From positions 23,175,513-23,235,512 of the forward strand of contig NC_088304.1 of NCBI RefSeq assembly GCF_032854445.1: a stretch of 60,000 nucleotides of DNA. Reading direction: 5' to 3'. Position 1 is the stretch's first letter; every line of letters begins with the position of its first letter. A program made the position numbers and the translations under genes. The notes beneath the pieces were generated by a model. The model was given only the letters and a program-made list of their open reading frames with translations, was not told where the DNA came from and made no database searches. The stretch comes from Liolophura sinensis (Eukaryota > Mollusca > Polyplacophora > Chitonida > Chitonidae). This document shows positions 1 to 11,594 of this stretch, piece after piece.

Positions 1-101
1 CTGTACCGGGTTTCCTCCCACAATAATGCTGGCCGCCGTCGTATAAGTGAAATATTCTTGAGTACGGCGTAAAACACCAACTAAAGAAATAAACAAATAA
101 A
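1..101 (+). mobile_element. SINE 3' end (fragment, cut by window edge)
   Basis: This is the 3' half of the recurrent tRNA-derived SINE of this window: the GGGTTTCCTCCCAC block, the GCCGCCGTCGTATAAGTG block, ATTCTTGAGTACGGCGTAAA and an AAATAAATAAA-type tail. The 5' part lies outside the window. The family is defined by comparison with the full copies at 2236, 14618 and 41296. Confidence 0.85.
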
Positions 102-447
102 TCTTTCCCATCTTTAGACAGGGTTTTGTTTTTCAACATCCCCTCGGCTGTACCATTGTTCTCGTTGCCTCGCTGACATTAAGCAGTCGATGTCTATGTC
201 TTGTGTAATCGTATAGTCCGTTATAGGTCATTCACTCTTCACCAATATTGTGTATGTCACACATGAGAACGTTCGTCAGAGACATTTGTGCCTGACATTC
301 CTGTACTTCAACCCATAAAACTGGCCGCTTACACCGAGTATGTCAACTAGCGCAAGTTTGGAATTGCTGCAATATCCGGGGAAAAACTCACTTCTCAAGA
401 GAATGGCCCGTGTGGACCGATAAGATATTAATAATTTGACCGACTAA

Positions 448-765
448 CTAATTGACCGACCAACCGAGAGACAGGCAGAGAGACCAGCCAACAGACAGAC
501 AGACAGAGAGACGAGCCGATCGACCGACAGGCAGCAAGACCAGCCGACCGACAGACAGGCAGAGAGACCAGCTGATCGACGGGCAGAAGATCAGCTGACC
601 GACAGACAGGCAGAGAGACCAGTCGACAGACAAACAGACAGAGAGACCAGCCGACAGACAGACAGTCAAAGAGACCAGCCGATCGACAGACAGGCAGAGA
701 GACCAGTCGACAGACAGAGAGACCAGCCGACAGACAGACAGGTAGAGAGGTAGAGAGGTATGAAA
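448..765. repeat. Degenerate GACA/CAGA-rich minisatellite
   Basis: Irregular tandem repeats built from blocks such as CAGAGAGACCAG and CGACAGACAGGCAG run for about 300 bp, with spacing that varies between copies. The long minus-strand reading frame here (a Ser/Leu/Cys/Val-rich peptide) is a product of the repeat and not a gene. Confidence 0.8.
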
Positions 766-789
766 TAAATAGATGAATACATAAACTGA

Positions 790-965
790 AGAGAATACTT
801 GCTGACTGTGTAATCGTATGGATTCTCCAGAACGATTATTGCTCCATAACCGATGAGATCGCGTGTTCAAATCCCACACCCGCGTTCTGGGCTGCGGCGT
901 TATGTCAGGAAATTTGCGAGGTACCTGGCGAGGAGAGCTGATTTTCTCTGAACGTAAGCTCGGTC
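790..965 (+). mobile_element. Possible second tRNA-derived SINE family
   Basis: The segment holds a B-box-like GTGTTCAAATCCCAC preceded by a tRNA-like CCGATGAGATCGC stretch and followed by a GC-rich unique body. It does not share the body or tail of the abundant SINE. A vaguely similar B-box-like stretch occurs near 37,735. It could also be an isolated tRNA-like relic, because no repeat partner with a clear full-length match is visible here. Confidence 0.35.
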
Positions 966-1154
966 TATGTGAGTGAAATAATCATAAGTAACACCAAGTT
1001 TGCGCATGCAATATAAAGTACGTGAAAATGGTGTGCAGTATGTACGTTACGTGCGGGAAAGTTTGTCAGTGGCGTTATGCCATAATTATTCATTCATTCA
1101 TTCGTCAGTTAGTGGTTTTCTCCTTCCACAAAATTGACCTTCAGTTTTTTTTCA

Positions 1155-1326
1155 GTCTTGTTATAAGCAACAATGAGATGAATAAATGGCACTGAGTTCG
1201 CATCCAACTCGGGTTACTCGGATTTCCTCCACCGATTAAACTGACAGCCATCGTGCAGGTGAACAATTCTTTGAGTATGGCATTAAGCAACAATCGAATA
1301 AATAAATAAACAAATAAATAAATAAA
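1155..1326 (+). mobile_element. Degenerate SINE copy
   Basis: Diverged copy of the recurrent SINE. CGGATTTCCTCCACCGA, a CAGCCATCGTGCAGGTGAA block, TTTGAGTATGGCATTAAGC and an AAATAAATAAAC tail appear in the expected order. The tRNA-like head is not recognisable. A second, shorter relic (CCCGACCGCCACCATAA and an AAATAAATAAAT tail) lies at 1385-1460. Confidence 0.6.
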
Positions 1327-1460
1327 TATCATTGACTAAGGGTCTTTCACCAATGAGTTCTCATCTTTGCATCCACTCATAATCCCGACCGCCACCATAA
1401 AGTGACAAAATTATGGATACCAATTAAGTAAATGAATAAAATTAAATAAATAAATAAACT

Positions 1461-2235
1461 GAGTTGCGGTAATATTCGAGTAAATAAACAGGATTTCCAT
1501 AGTGACAATTTGAACCGCTCGTGTTTGAAAATGTGTGTAGTATAAATTAGTAATAGCGATGAAATGATTGCATTTGCCTGTTCCTAGGCCGGGTGTTTGA
1601 TAAGTAATCATGTAAGCCTCGACGAATGATCAAACCAATCATCCTCTTTGAGAAAGCATCACCAGTAAACACTGATTCTATCACTACGTGACTCCGGAGG
1701 ACGGAATCTATGTAATATTGTTAAAATGACTCACCGCGTCCTAGATTAGCTCGTGCCATAAGAGCATATCGAGTGCGTAACTCACTGATTTGTCATATTG
1801 AAGTAGAGCAACTTTTCCGTGGTGAGTAAAACCTCGTCTCTGCATCACTGCATGAATGTTAAGGGTATATTTGAGATTAAATTTTGTTCAAACGAAGTAC
1901 ATGCATTTGCTTTTAATAAGGTATCCTGCGTGGTAAACGAGCCAGCAAACTGGATTTGATCCACACCAGCTGGCATAGTTCACACACAAAGCGATAGATT
2001 TGATAATCTAAGATAATCAAATTTTATAACAGAGAATCTGTTGTCTCAGTAATGTGATAAAATATATTCTGTTGTTATTACATATGTTGTGTTAGTCTAA
2101 TACCATTTTTGTGTTGATTTAGCAGAATATTTATGCTATATTTAACAGAATAATCGGATGCAATAACAGAATACATCTAGCATCACTGAGATAACTGTTG
2201 GACAATATGCCAAAACGTTTTCTTCCTTTACCTCA
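1461..2235. other. AT-rich intergenic DNA, nothing recognised
   Basis: No supported gene, RNA or repeat is seen. From 2020 to 2180 the text is rich in short recurring ACAGAATA-type words, which may be the remains of an old repeat. Confidence 0.5.
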
Positions 2236-2507
2236 GGGGGCCTCAGTGACTCAGTCGGTTAGCGCGCTAGCGCAGCGTAATGACCCAGGATCCTCTCACC
2301 AATGCGGTCGCTGTGATTTCAAGTCCAGCTCAGGCTGGCTTCCTCTCCGGCCGCAAGTGGGAAGGTCTGTCAGCAACCTGCGGATGGTCGTGGGTTTCCC
2401 CCGGGCTCTGCCCGTTTTCCACCCACCATAATGCTGGTCGCCGTATAAGTGAAATATTCTTGAGTACGGCGTAAAACACCAATCAAAAGAAAAGAAAAAA
2501 GAAAAGA
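2236..2507 (+). mobile_element. Full-length tRNA-derived SINE
   Basis: Head: GGGGCCTCAGTGACTCAGTC with A-box-like TGACTCAGTCGGTTAGCG and B-box-like GATTTCAAGTCC. Body: GGCTTCCTCTCCGGCCG, GGATGGTCGTGGGTTTCCCC, ATAATGCTGG. The tail is ATTCTTGAGTACGGCGTAAA followed by an A-rich end. This layout, a Pol III-type head, a conserved core and a LINE-like tail, is that of a SINE and not of a functional tRNA gene, because the 3' half of a tRNA cloverleaf is missing. Confidence 0.9.
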
Positions 2508-2869
2508 ATCCTTTACCTCAAGCCTGACAATGCAACTTTTGCCATTAATTTGGTAACTGTCCACACAAATGTAAAGACTGACACCCATACAGACTCTGTC
2601 CACATTGTTTGATTGACCGGTTTGATCCTCCCACTAAAACTGTCTCCACAATCTGACATCCCTCCGAATATAAACATAATGCGCCGTCTGCACTTTCTGA
2701 CGTTGTGCAACCGTGATTGACCGCGCAGACTCTTCCAAATAAAAAACCACTTGATCATTGTTGCGGACAGTCCTAAGCATGTCTTACAATCGCGCGGCAT
2801 CGACAAAAAAGGCTATTCCTTAACGTTTTCCACACTCTAACTGCGCATACGTTGCTCTCAACTCTTCAC
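2508..2869. other. Unassigned region, weak minus-strand coding look
   Basis: Minus-strand frames stay open for 60-100 codons between about 2513 and 2806, and an acceptor-like CTTAG lies near 2775. No frame shows a recognisable domain and the three frames compete. I do not call a gene. Confidence 0.3.
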
Positions 2870-3240
2870 TTTACATAACTTCCATCTATAGAAGATTTTG
2901 TACAGAAATCTTGAACAGAGCCGAGATCACTGATCATGGTGATGATGCAGGAAGTAATGTTAGAAGACACAAACAAGCCGTCTCAGCCTTTGTGTCTTTA
3001 TAATACTTTATACACATGCAGTCTCTTTATTTAGCGTATGTACAACATGATTCTAACCAACACCTAAAACAATTTTATTGATGAATGCTGATTAAATAGT
3101 TCCGCGTGAGGAGACAAGTGATGATGATAAGCCTAAACGTATGTTTCACAAGTTCCAAAGGTCAAACTTGTCTATTGGTGGCAGGGATGTAAAGCGGAAG
3201 ATAGAGAGCGACGCATGCGATGTGAGGAGTGTGAACCTTT
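2870..3240 (+). repeat. Dispersed repeat family A, copy 1
   Basis: Matches two other places in the window (19,590-19,980 and 28,135-28,440) in the same order of blocks: a GGAAGTRATGT block, ATACACATGCA followed by TCTCTTTAT, ACATGATTCTAACC, ACAATTTTATTGA, TGCTGATTA, then AAGCCTAAAC and CCAAAGGTCAA. No coding capacity and no clear terminal repeats are seen. Probably a nonautonomous element or a fragment of a larger one. Confidence 0.7.
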
Positions 3241-3682
3241 TCGCTGGATTCAGTCATTCTCGACTTTCAGAACTTCTCAGCAAGGTCAAGGTAGATCGTC
3301 ATCCGTAGTTTCGTCTCTTCTTTGCCTTGCCATTCTCACTCTCATGGGTTCATTGACCAGCTCTATGTTTTAGGCCAATGAACTCATTAAATTCACCACA
3401 TTCCACCCAGCGCCTCATAGCGGACAACAGGTACGTTTTGAATTGTCATGGATGGGTTTAGGAAAGTCGTCAGGTAAGAAGGGATGGCTATCCCGTTTAA
3501 GCCAACATAAGGATTACTATGCAGCTCTGAGCAGACTGTAAGTCTAACGAATAGGTTAAGGAACAGAACTGCCAAACCTTTTTCAGGATTTCGTGCTACT
3601 AAAATACACGTGAAGGATTCTTCGTCAATCTCGCCAGCATTACACCATCTGCAAGGCTCCCAGACTCAACATGCATAAGAAG

Positions 3683-4123
3683 GGAGTTGATAAATCCAAC
3701 ACACCCAGATTAGACCCACGTGCAAATCTTCATGGACCCCCATCTGGGCATCTCAGATGAACCCCATATCAATGTTCATGTGGGAACCATACGGGCCACA
3801 TGTTGGATTGCTGTCATGGAAGACTTGCTGGTCCCGGAAGATGGCGATCCATATACAAGCCACAGGCCTATGAATTGTGGCTTGTCCGACTGCAGCTGTA
3901 AATCAGGCGGGGGACAAGCCACAATTCATAGGCCACATTGGCTGTGGCCTATAATGGGTCACCATCTTCCGGGACCAGGAAGTCTTCCATGACAGCAATC
4001 CAACATGGGGCCCATATGGTTCCCATATGAACACTGATATGGGGTTCATCTGAGATGCTTAGATGGGGTCCATAAAGATTTGCACTTGGGTCCAATCTGG
4101 GTGTATTGGATTGATAAACTCCG
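3683..4123. mobile_element. Foldback element (about 440-bp imperfect palindrome)
   Basis: Two arms of about 200 bp are reverse complements of each other. Outer ends: GTTGATAAATCCAA at about 3686 against TTGGATTGATAAAC near 4105. Middle: GTGCAAATCTTCATGG against CCATAAAGATTTGCAC. Inner: CACAATTCATAGGCC against its complement. The loop is only about 25 nt (3887-3911). The arms differ by scattered substitutions and small indels. The form fits a foldback or MITE-type DNA element. The reading frame inside it is an artefact. Confidence 0.8.
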
Positions 4124-4253
4124 ATGCCTTGAGGTTGTCAGGCATCTGACGAAGTGAAGTGTTTCGTCTCGAATACCTCTAGCCATAAACTAGCTCGCCT
4201 TTGTGTAGATTGACAATGCTTGTGTTTAATTTTAAACTAAAAACAATACTGAC

Positions 4254-4520
4254 CTTTGTGGATTAAGGTATCAAGATGACGTCCTTGGATACCGAATTTC
4301 CAAGTTCCCCGGCTTTCACTCTTTGTGTGGTCTTTGATGATAATTGGTTGGTCGACGACGTGCGTGTGTAAGTGACCGTTGGCGCAGTCTAACACTTGTC
4401 TTCCAGTGATATAGTGTGCATATCTGTTGACGTCACCAGTAGGAAAGCTCTTTGGTAACTTGCCAAAGGTCAGCTGTTTACCCATGGCCATCAGGTTGTC
4501 TCCACTTATGCTCATATAAG
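4254..4520 (-). CDS. Candidate exon of an unidentified gene
   Basis: On the minus strand, TGTTTTAG precedes an open segment of 267 nt that ends at CACAAAG followed by GTCAGT. Both borders are phase 1, so the exon is symmetric (89 codons). The peptide is of mixed, non-repetitive composition, with stretches such as GDNLMAMGKQLTFGKLPKSF and GTWKFGIQGRHLDTL, unlike the repeat-derived frames around it. Symmetric phase-1 exons are common in extracellular modular proteins, but I do not recognise a domain. The donor GTCAGT is weak and no matching next exon was found, so it may be a gene relic. Confidence 0.4.
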
Positions 4521-4622
4521 CTAAAACATTGCACAAGTGAAACAGCCTTGCGTAAGGCGGTAATAACAAAGTATAAATAAGTGATAAAGAACAAGACATG
4601 CATTGTACAGTGTCTACAAAAA

Positions 4623-4625
<3 letters not shown>

Positions 4626-4694
<69 letters not shown>
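4626..4694. repeat. (TA)n microsatellite
   Basis: Uninterrupted TA dinucleotides for about 69 bp, between the two candidate exons at 4254-4520 and 4860-5021. Confidence 0.97.
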
Positions 4695-4696
<2 letters not shown>

Positions 4697-4859
4697 TTGT
4701 AGACTGTCCACAACAAATGAAGCATACAGCCTAACATTGACGCATAGTGGAGGTAAATTCCATCATTTAAGTGCTTTAAAAATAAATCACTCATCCATGC
4801 TGTGGATGACAACGGATGCGTGTACATGTACGTGTCATCTCCATACACTAGAACAGTCC

Positions 4860-5021
4860 GCTGGACTCGACAGCGCTTGATACGTCGTCGGAAGACTCGA
4901 GTTCGACCTCCATCCGGGTTATGCACATGTTTCTGCCACACTTCTCAGGAAGCACACGGTATATAAGTCGCTTATACTGTGACTGAGTGTCATCGGTATG
5001 ACGCTCCAGTGAGGCAACAAC
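4860..5021 (-). CDS. Candidate upstream exon, same unidentified gene
   Basis: After TTGTTTTAAG on the minus strand, a frame runs in phase 0 for about 54 codons before a stop near 4848. The peptide (for example YKRLIYRVLPEKCGRNMC) has balanced composition. The acceptor AAG is unusual and I could not find a donor whose phase fits the 4254-4520 exon, so the join is unproven. A competing minus-strand frame is also open here. Low confidence. Confidence 0.3.
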
Positions 5022-5039
5022 CTTAAAACAAAGAGACAT

Positions 5040-5701
5040 TTCGTTACATGAGATGGTTATAACTATGCTGAGAAATTAAGAAACCACCGGCAATCGTTTG
5101 TGACGTTTTGCTTGCACATGTGTTTCTTTGTCTTTATAAACACCATCAAGAGCTGAATCATAAGAGACTTCTTCTCTTAGCTCTCTGTATCCGCGGGATA
5201 AATATCTAAATATCAAAATTTGCAATATTATATATTTTCTAAATAAATTTCTTGTTTGCGGCGGGCGTCATAACTCGTCCATTTTGCTCTTATCGGCGAG
5301 TCATTTGCTCGAGATTGTATAAAAACATAAGCCTGTGTCACAAGTCGAAGAAGTTACGCCTGCCAGAGAAATTTAAGACGTGCCTAGAGAAACCGGCGCA
5401 GTGAAGTAAAGTTAGCCCATCACAAATACACTACGCCGTCGTAAAGATAAGACATTTTTAAGAAACAGAACCCAGGTTTAGATCTAATTACTATCCTAAG
5501 GCCACTTGTATATATATAATTAACGTTTGTTTTAATAACAACCCATGCGTATTGCAGGATATGAGCCAAGAAGGAGAAAGAAAGAAGAAAAAATAAAAGT
5601 AAAAAACTTACCCTTCGTAAACATCATATTCTAGGTTTATCTCAGACCATCTTTAAATATATGTTTTCCTCAGCTTTCCTACCCTACTTTTGCTTCATTT
5701 T
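5040..5701. other. AT-rich intergenic DNA, nothing recognised
   Basis: No supported gene or repeat. A purine-rich stretch occurs at 5567-5610. Confidence 0.5.
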
Positions 5702-8475
5702 GACTCCCCACCCAGTCACAGTATACTGATACCCCACCCAGTCACTGATTACTGACACCCCACCCAGTGATATCTACAGTATACTGCCACTCCACCCAGT
5801 AACATTATACTGGCATCTCGTCCAGTCACATTATACTGACACCCCCGCCCCAACCACAGTGTACTGGCACTAAACCGAGTAACATTATACTGACGCCACA
5901 CCCAGCCACATTATACTGAAACTCCAACCAGTCACATTATACTGAAACTACACCCAGTCACATTATACTGACACCCCACCCATGAACAGTACACTGCCAC
6001 ACCACCCAGCCACATTATAATGAAACCACCCAGTCACATTATACTGACACCCCACCCATGAACAGTACACTACCACTCCACCTAGCAACATTATACTGAA
6101 ACCTCAAAAGTCAGAGTCCACTGACACCCCACCCAGTCATATTATACTGACATCCCAACCGGTCACATTATACTCACACCCCACCCAGCCGCATTATACA
6201 CACATCCCATCCAGCCACATTGTACTAACACCCTATTCAGTCACACTTAACTGACACCCCAGTCGGTCACATTATACTCACACCCAAGCCAGCCGCATTA
6301 TGCTCACACCCCACCCAGCCGCATTATACCGAAACCACATCCAACCACATTATACTGAAAGTCCACCCAGTTACATTATACTGACACCCCACCCATGAAC
6401 AGTACATTGCCACCCCACCCAGCCACATTATACTGAAACCTCACCAAGTCACATTATACTCACACCCCACCCAGTCACATTATACTCACACCCCACCCAG
6501 CCGCATTATACTCACACCCCACCCAGCCGCATTATACTCACACCCCACCCAGCCGCATTATACTCACACCCCACCCAGCCGCATTATACTCAAACCCAAC
6601 CCAGTCATATTATACTGACACCCCACCCAGTCACATTGTACTGATACCCTATTCAGTCAAATTTTACTGACACCGCAACTGGTCACGTTATACTCACACC
6701 CAAACCAGCTGCATTATACTCACACCCCACCCAGCTGCATTATACTCACACCCCACCCAGTCACATTATACTGACACTGCAACCAGCCACATTACACTGA
6801 AACCTCACCAAGTCAAAGTATACTGACACCCCACCCAGCCATATTATACTAACATCCCAACCGGTCACATTATACTCACACTCCGCCCAGCCGCATTATA
6901 CTCACACCACATCCAGCCACATTATACCGACACCCCTTCAGCCACATTGTACTGGCACCCTATTCAGCCACATTTTACTGACACCCCAGCCGGTCACATT
7001 ATGCTCACACCTCACCCAGCCGTATTATGCTCACACCCCACCCAGTCATATTATACTGACATTACAACCGGTCACATTATACTCACATCCCACTCAGCCG
7101 CATTATACTCACATCCCATCCAGCCACATTGTACTAACACCCTATTCAGTCACACTTAACTGACACCCCAGTCGGTCACATTATAGTCACACCCCACCCA
7201 GCTGCATTATGCTCACACCCCACCCAGCCGCATTATACTGACGCCACATCCAGCCACATTATACTGAAAGTCCACCCACTCACATTATACTGACACCCCA
7301 CCCATGAACAGTACACTGCCACTCCACCCAGTCACATTATACTGAAACCTCACCAAGTCAAAGTGCACTGACACCCTACCCAGTCACATTATACTCACAC
7401 CCCACCCAGCCGCATTATACTCACACCCCACCCAGCCGCATTATACTCACACCCCACCCAGCCGCATTATACTCTCACCCCACCCAGCCGCATTATACTC
7501 TCACCCAACCCAGTCATATTATACTGACAGCACACCCAGTCACATTATACTGACATCCCACCCAGTCACATTATAGTGACACCCCATCCCGTCTCATTGT
7601 ACTGACACCCTATTCAGTCAAATTTTACTGACTCCACAACCGGTCACATTATACTCACACCCCATCCAGCTGCATTATACTCACACCCCACCCAGCCACA
7701 TTATACTTACGCCACATCCAGCCGCATTATACTGAAAGTCCACCCAGCCACATTATACTGACACCCCACCCATGAACAGTACACTGCCACTCCACCCGGC
7801 CACATTATACTGACACCTCACAAAGTCAAAGTACACTGACAACCCAACCAGTCACATTATACTGACACCACATCCCGTCCCATTGCACTGACACCCTTTT
7901 CAGTCAAATTTTACTGACACCACAACTGGTCACATTATACTCACACCCCATCCAGCTGCATTATACTCACACCCCACCCAGCCGCATTATACTCACACCC
8001 CACACAGCCGCATTATACTCACACCCCACCCAGTCACATTATACTCACACCCCAACCGGTCACATTACACTTAAACCTCACCAAGTCAAAGTACACTGAC
8101 ACCACCCCCAGTCACATTTTACTGACATCCAAACCAGTCACATTATACTCACACCCCACCCAGCCACATTATACTCACACCCCACCCAGCCGCATTATAC
8201 TCACGCCCAACTCAGTCACATTATACTGACATACCACCCAGCCGCATTATACTCACACCCCACTCAGCCGTATTATAATTACACCCCACTCAGTCACATT
8301 ACACTGACATCCCACCCAGTCACATTGTACTGACAATGTACTTGTGAGTATAATTCAGTCAAATTTTACTGACACCACAACCGGTCACATTATACTCACA
8401 CCCGACCCAGTCACGTTATACTGACAGCCCACCCAGTCACATTATACTGACCCCCCACCCAGTCACATTGTAACA
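5702..8475. repeat. 26-bp satellite, about 2.8 kb
   Basis: Head-to-tail copies of a 26-bp unit typified by CCCAGCCGCATTATACTCAC plus ACCCCA. There are about 100 copies with variable sites (CCG or TCA or CCA before CATTATACT; CTCAC, CTGAC or CTGAA after it). Runs of nearly identical units (6480-6590, 7390-7500) alternate with diverged ones. A block with CCCATGAACAGTACACTGCC recurs at about 5980, 6050, 6390, 7300 and 7770, showing a higher-order period. Frames are closed or short, so it is not coding. Confidence 0.95.
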
Positions 8476-9130
8476 GGTTATGTAACTCGTGTCAAGAAAC
8501 ACGTCCGATGTTTCTGAACAGCTGATGTGGTTATAAGTGAATATGGTTATTACACGTACGACACTTCACGGTTTTTCAATGGGAAAAAGCTTTCTACGTT
8601 TAAGGGTTGTTTTTCTGGTTCAAGAATCTAGCGCCATCTAAAGGTATTCAAACCGTTCCGCACTTTGCGGTAATTATTCACTCCCACTGTTAAGGAAGGC
8701 GGGAAAAAATTTTGGGGGGTAATCGAAAGACCCGTGTGCTGAGAGTTGAAAAAAAAAATACATAGATATTTAATGCAGATTGGTAATTTTTTTATGCATA
8801 ACTTTGACAACGGCGTGGAATTTCATGACGTAGCCAGCTTGTTTTGGATTAGAAGGGGGTTCCCCTCCTTGTTACCTGGTAAACAAACATCGTCTTCTGA
8901 CATCCCGTGTTTTTAATGCTCGTGAATTTTAAAGTTTATGAATCTGGAGTTTTAGTAATTTTGAAAATAAAACCTAAATTAGGACTGCTTGTTTTTGGAC
9001 TCGTCCATCTTTAAATAATCTCTTGGTTAGCAAAGCGGTAAATGTGAAAAGAAACACAGTCTCTCCTGACTGTAAAGGAACTCCGCTCTCCGGAGAAAAC
9101 TAGAAAACTAGTCTAGTTTTCATTCCCAGC
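8476..9130. other. Intergenic DNA, nothing recognised
   Basis: No supported gene or tandem repeat. GCGCCATCTAAAGGT occurs at 8630, a word of the kind seen at element ends, but no partner was found. Confidence 0.45.
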
Positions 9131-9134
9131 TTTG

Positions 9135-9725
9135 TCATGACGTTTCGTAGACAAACTGGTAACGTAATTCATATGCCTGTGTAACAGAACAATCAATTCT
9201 GCTTGGACTTGAATCGCCATTGAGCGGGATAAAGTAACCCATTGTTTGCACAGATATGTGTCGCTTCCCTATAGAAATGTGATCTGCGAGGACCCTGGCC
9301 CATTACTTTACACACAATGGGGCATATCGTATCCCCATCCCCTATATATAACAAATTACAGTCAGTAACAAGCGATGCAGTGTCACGAAATAGAGGCATG
9401 TGCTTTTTTTCGGCTCTTAGCCGTTGCACTTTGGGGTCAGCATGTGTACAGTTTTCCTTTGTGCTTTGTTAGTGAGAGAAAACCAAACCGCTCGTTTCAG
9501 TGTGACGAGAGACTTAGACACTGTAAACAATTTAACTGATATACAGAGACCTGCGCATTAAGGTTCAAAGTTCTGCAGGCTGCCGTTCATTTCTACCTGT
9601 GTGATGACGTTTTGTTGGCAAACTGGAAATGTATTACTCATGCAGCGCAAGAGAACAATGGATTGCTCAGCTTGGACCCGAATCGCCATTGAACAGAAAA
9701 AGGCAGCCCATTGACTGCAGTGCCA
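9135..9725. repeat. Spaced direct duplication (two copies, about 125 bp)
   Basis: The stretch at about 9135-9260 is repeated with roughly 75-80% identity at about 9597-9725. Shared blocks include ATGACGTTT, CAAACTGG, AGAACAAT, GAATCGCCATTGA and CCCATTG in the same order. The sequence between is unique. Short minus-strand frames exist in both copies without a known domain. Confidence 0.65.
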
Positions 9726-9774
9726 TGTCGGTTGAATAGGCAGACACATCATGCAAAGTACCTATTTAACTTGT

Positions 9775-10172
9775 CATGAGTATATTTGGACGAACACCAC
9801 AATCAAGACTTAAATTCCAGCCGAGTACACAGAGACCTCAATTAAGATGCCTATCCATTCGAGTGATTGAACACCCCAGTCAAGACATTTACTTCACCTG
9901 AGTAGATAGGTATATGAATAAAGACTTCGTCTGTCCCATCTGAGAAGACGGACACCTCAAGGCAAGACGTCTATTTCACCTGAGTAGACGGACACCCCAA
10001 GCAAGACGTCTATTTCACCTGAGTAGACGAACACATTTATGAAGACGTCTATTCCGCCTGAGTAGACGGACACATCCAGCAACATGTCTATTTAACCTGA
10101 GTAGACGGACACCTCAATCAACATGTCTATTTCACCTGAGTAGACGGACCCCTCAAGCAAGACGTCTGTTTT
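9775..10172. repeat. About 39-bp minisatellite
   Basis: Repeated GAGTAGACGGACACC blocks alternate with GACGTCTATTTCACCT at a spacing of 38-41 bp. The left part is diverged and the copies at 9950-10,150 are the most regular. Confidence 0.85.
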
Positions 10173-10359
10173 ACCTGGGCTCTTTCACGTGGGGTCAATC
10201 AGCCAGCACGACCAGCTGGTTTCAAAACGACAGCTTTCCGACTGACAAGACATTTGAATGAAATACCACATACTGAAAGTTTGAGGTGTCGGAAGATAGG
10301 TTGGTCGGTCCATTACATGGACGGCTTAATAATTGATTGATTCATTGATTGTTGTATTA

Positions 10360-10905
10360 GTTGACTATATTGTTGACTGGTTGGTATACTAGTTGACAGG
10401 TTCACTACATTGTTGACTGGTTGGTATACTAGTTGACAGGTTCACTACATTGTTGACTGGTTAGTATATTAGTTGACTGCTTCACTACATTGTTGACTGG
10501 TTGGTATACTAGTTGACCGGTTCACTGCATTGTTGACTGGTTGGTATACTAGTTGACTGCTTCACTACATTGTTGACTGGTTGGTATACTAGTTGACTGC
10601 TTCACTACATTGTTGACTGGCTGGTATATTAGTTGACTGCTTCACTACATTGTTGACTGGTTGGTATACTAGTTGACTGATTCACTACATTGTTGACTGG
10701 TTGGTATACTAGTTGACTGCTTCACTACATTGTTGACTGCTTGGTATATTAGTTGACTGGTTCACTACATTGTTGACTGGTTGGTATATTAGTTGACTGG
10801 TTCACTACATTGTTGACTGCTTAGTATACTAGTTGACTGGTTCACTACATTGTTGACTGCTTGGTATACTAGTTGACTGGTTTACTACATTGTTGATTGG
10901 TTAGT
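10360..10905. repeat. 40-bp minisatellite, about 13 copies
   Basis: Unit: TGTTGACTGGTTGGTATACT followed by AGTTGACTGCTTCACTACAT, 40 bp, tandem and highly uniform. Each unit contains internal TTGACTG sub-repeats. Confidence 0.95.
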
Positions 10906-11594
10906 TGAATTAATTGCTGCATATTGATGACTGGTATCACAATCCGCTATCGAAGAAACTTTCTTTACATTTTTTTTTAAACACAGATTAGTTTTATCTG
11001 TAGGCCAACATAACCGAGTGATGATATATACAGCTAGAATAATTTGTGCTCCAGTTTTTCACCTCCTAGACGTGCCACACGTACACAAAAATTCCTTCCG
11101 TGTTTAAATGACCTTTTTTTAGACACTTGTATTGATTTATGTTTGATATATACTATATACTGACATCAGTGACCACAGTAATGGGGTGGTTATACTTACT
11201 TTTCATTCCATGAATCATCCGTCTATGTTGATTATTCAGTGTGGGTTACACTGGCATGTTTGCTTACTGATGCAAAAATATATAATCAGCAGTAAACATT
11301 AAGAACAACTGACATTTGACGTGCGTTCACGTCATACTTATTTTCCACCCGAGGTCAAATGGAGGTCAGTAGACCGGAGGCAACAGACCAACAACAACGC
11401 GGCATGTGGACGAGTCGGAAAGCACGCGTCTAGTGTGATATACGGCGATATACTGATTTATAATACACCGGTATATAAAACAGCATAAAGAGTAAAACCA
11501 AGGCAGCGACAACAGTGTGATAATTGGCTAATGGTCACAACTTTTACCGATGAAATCAGGACAGTTTATATCTCTGTCAGGGTGAAAACTGAAA
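10906..11594. other. Intergenic DNA, nothing recognised
   Basis: Apart from short T runs, no feature is supported. Confidence 0.45.

Noticed and set aside
448-879. 143-codon minus-strand frame with Leu/Ser/Cys/Val repeats
   Set aside because: Encoded by a GACA/CAGA-rich minisatellite.
2236-2310. tRNA gene
   Set aside because: A and B boxes are present, but the acceptor stem does not close and the same head is followed by a SINE body in every copy.
4237-4941. 234-codon minus-strand frame as one protein
   Set aside because: Its middle is (TA)n read as Ile-Tyr repeats. Only the segment after the acceptor at 4520 looks coding, so it was listed alone.
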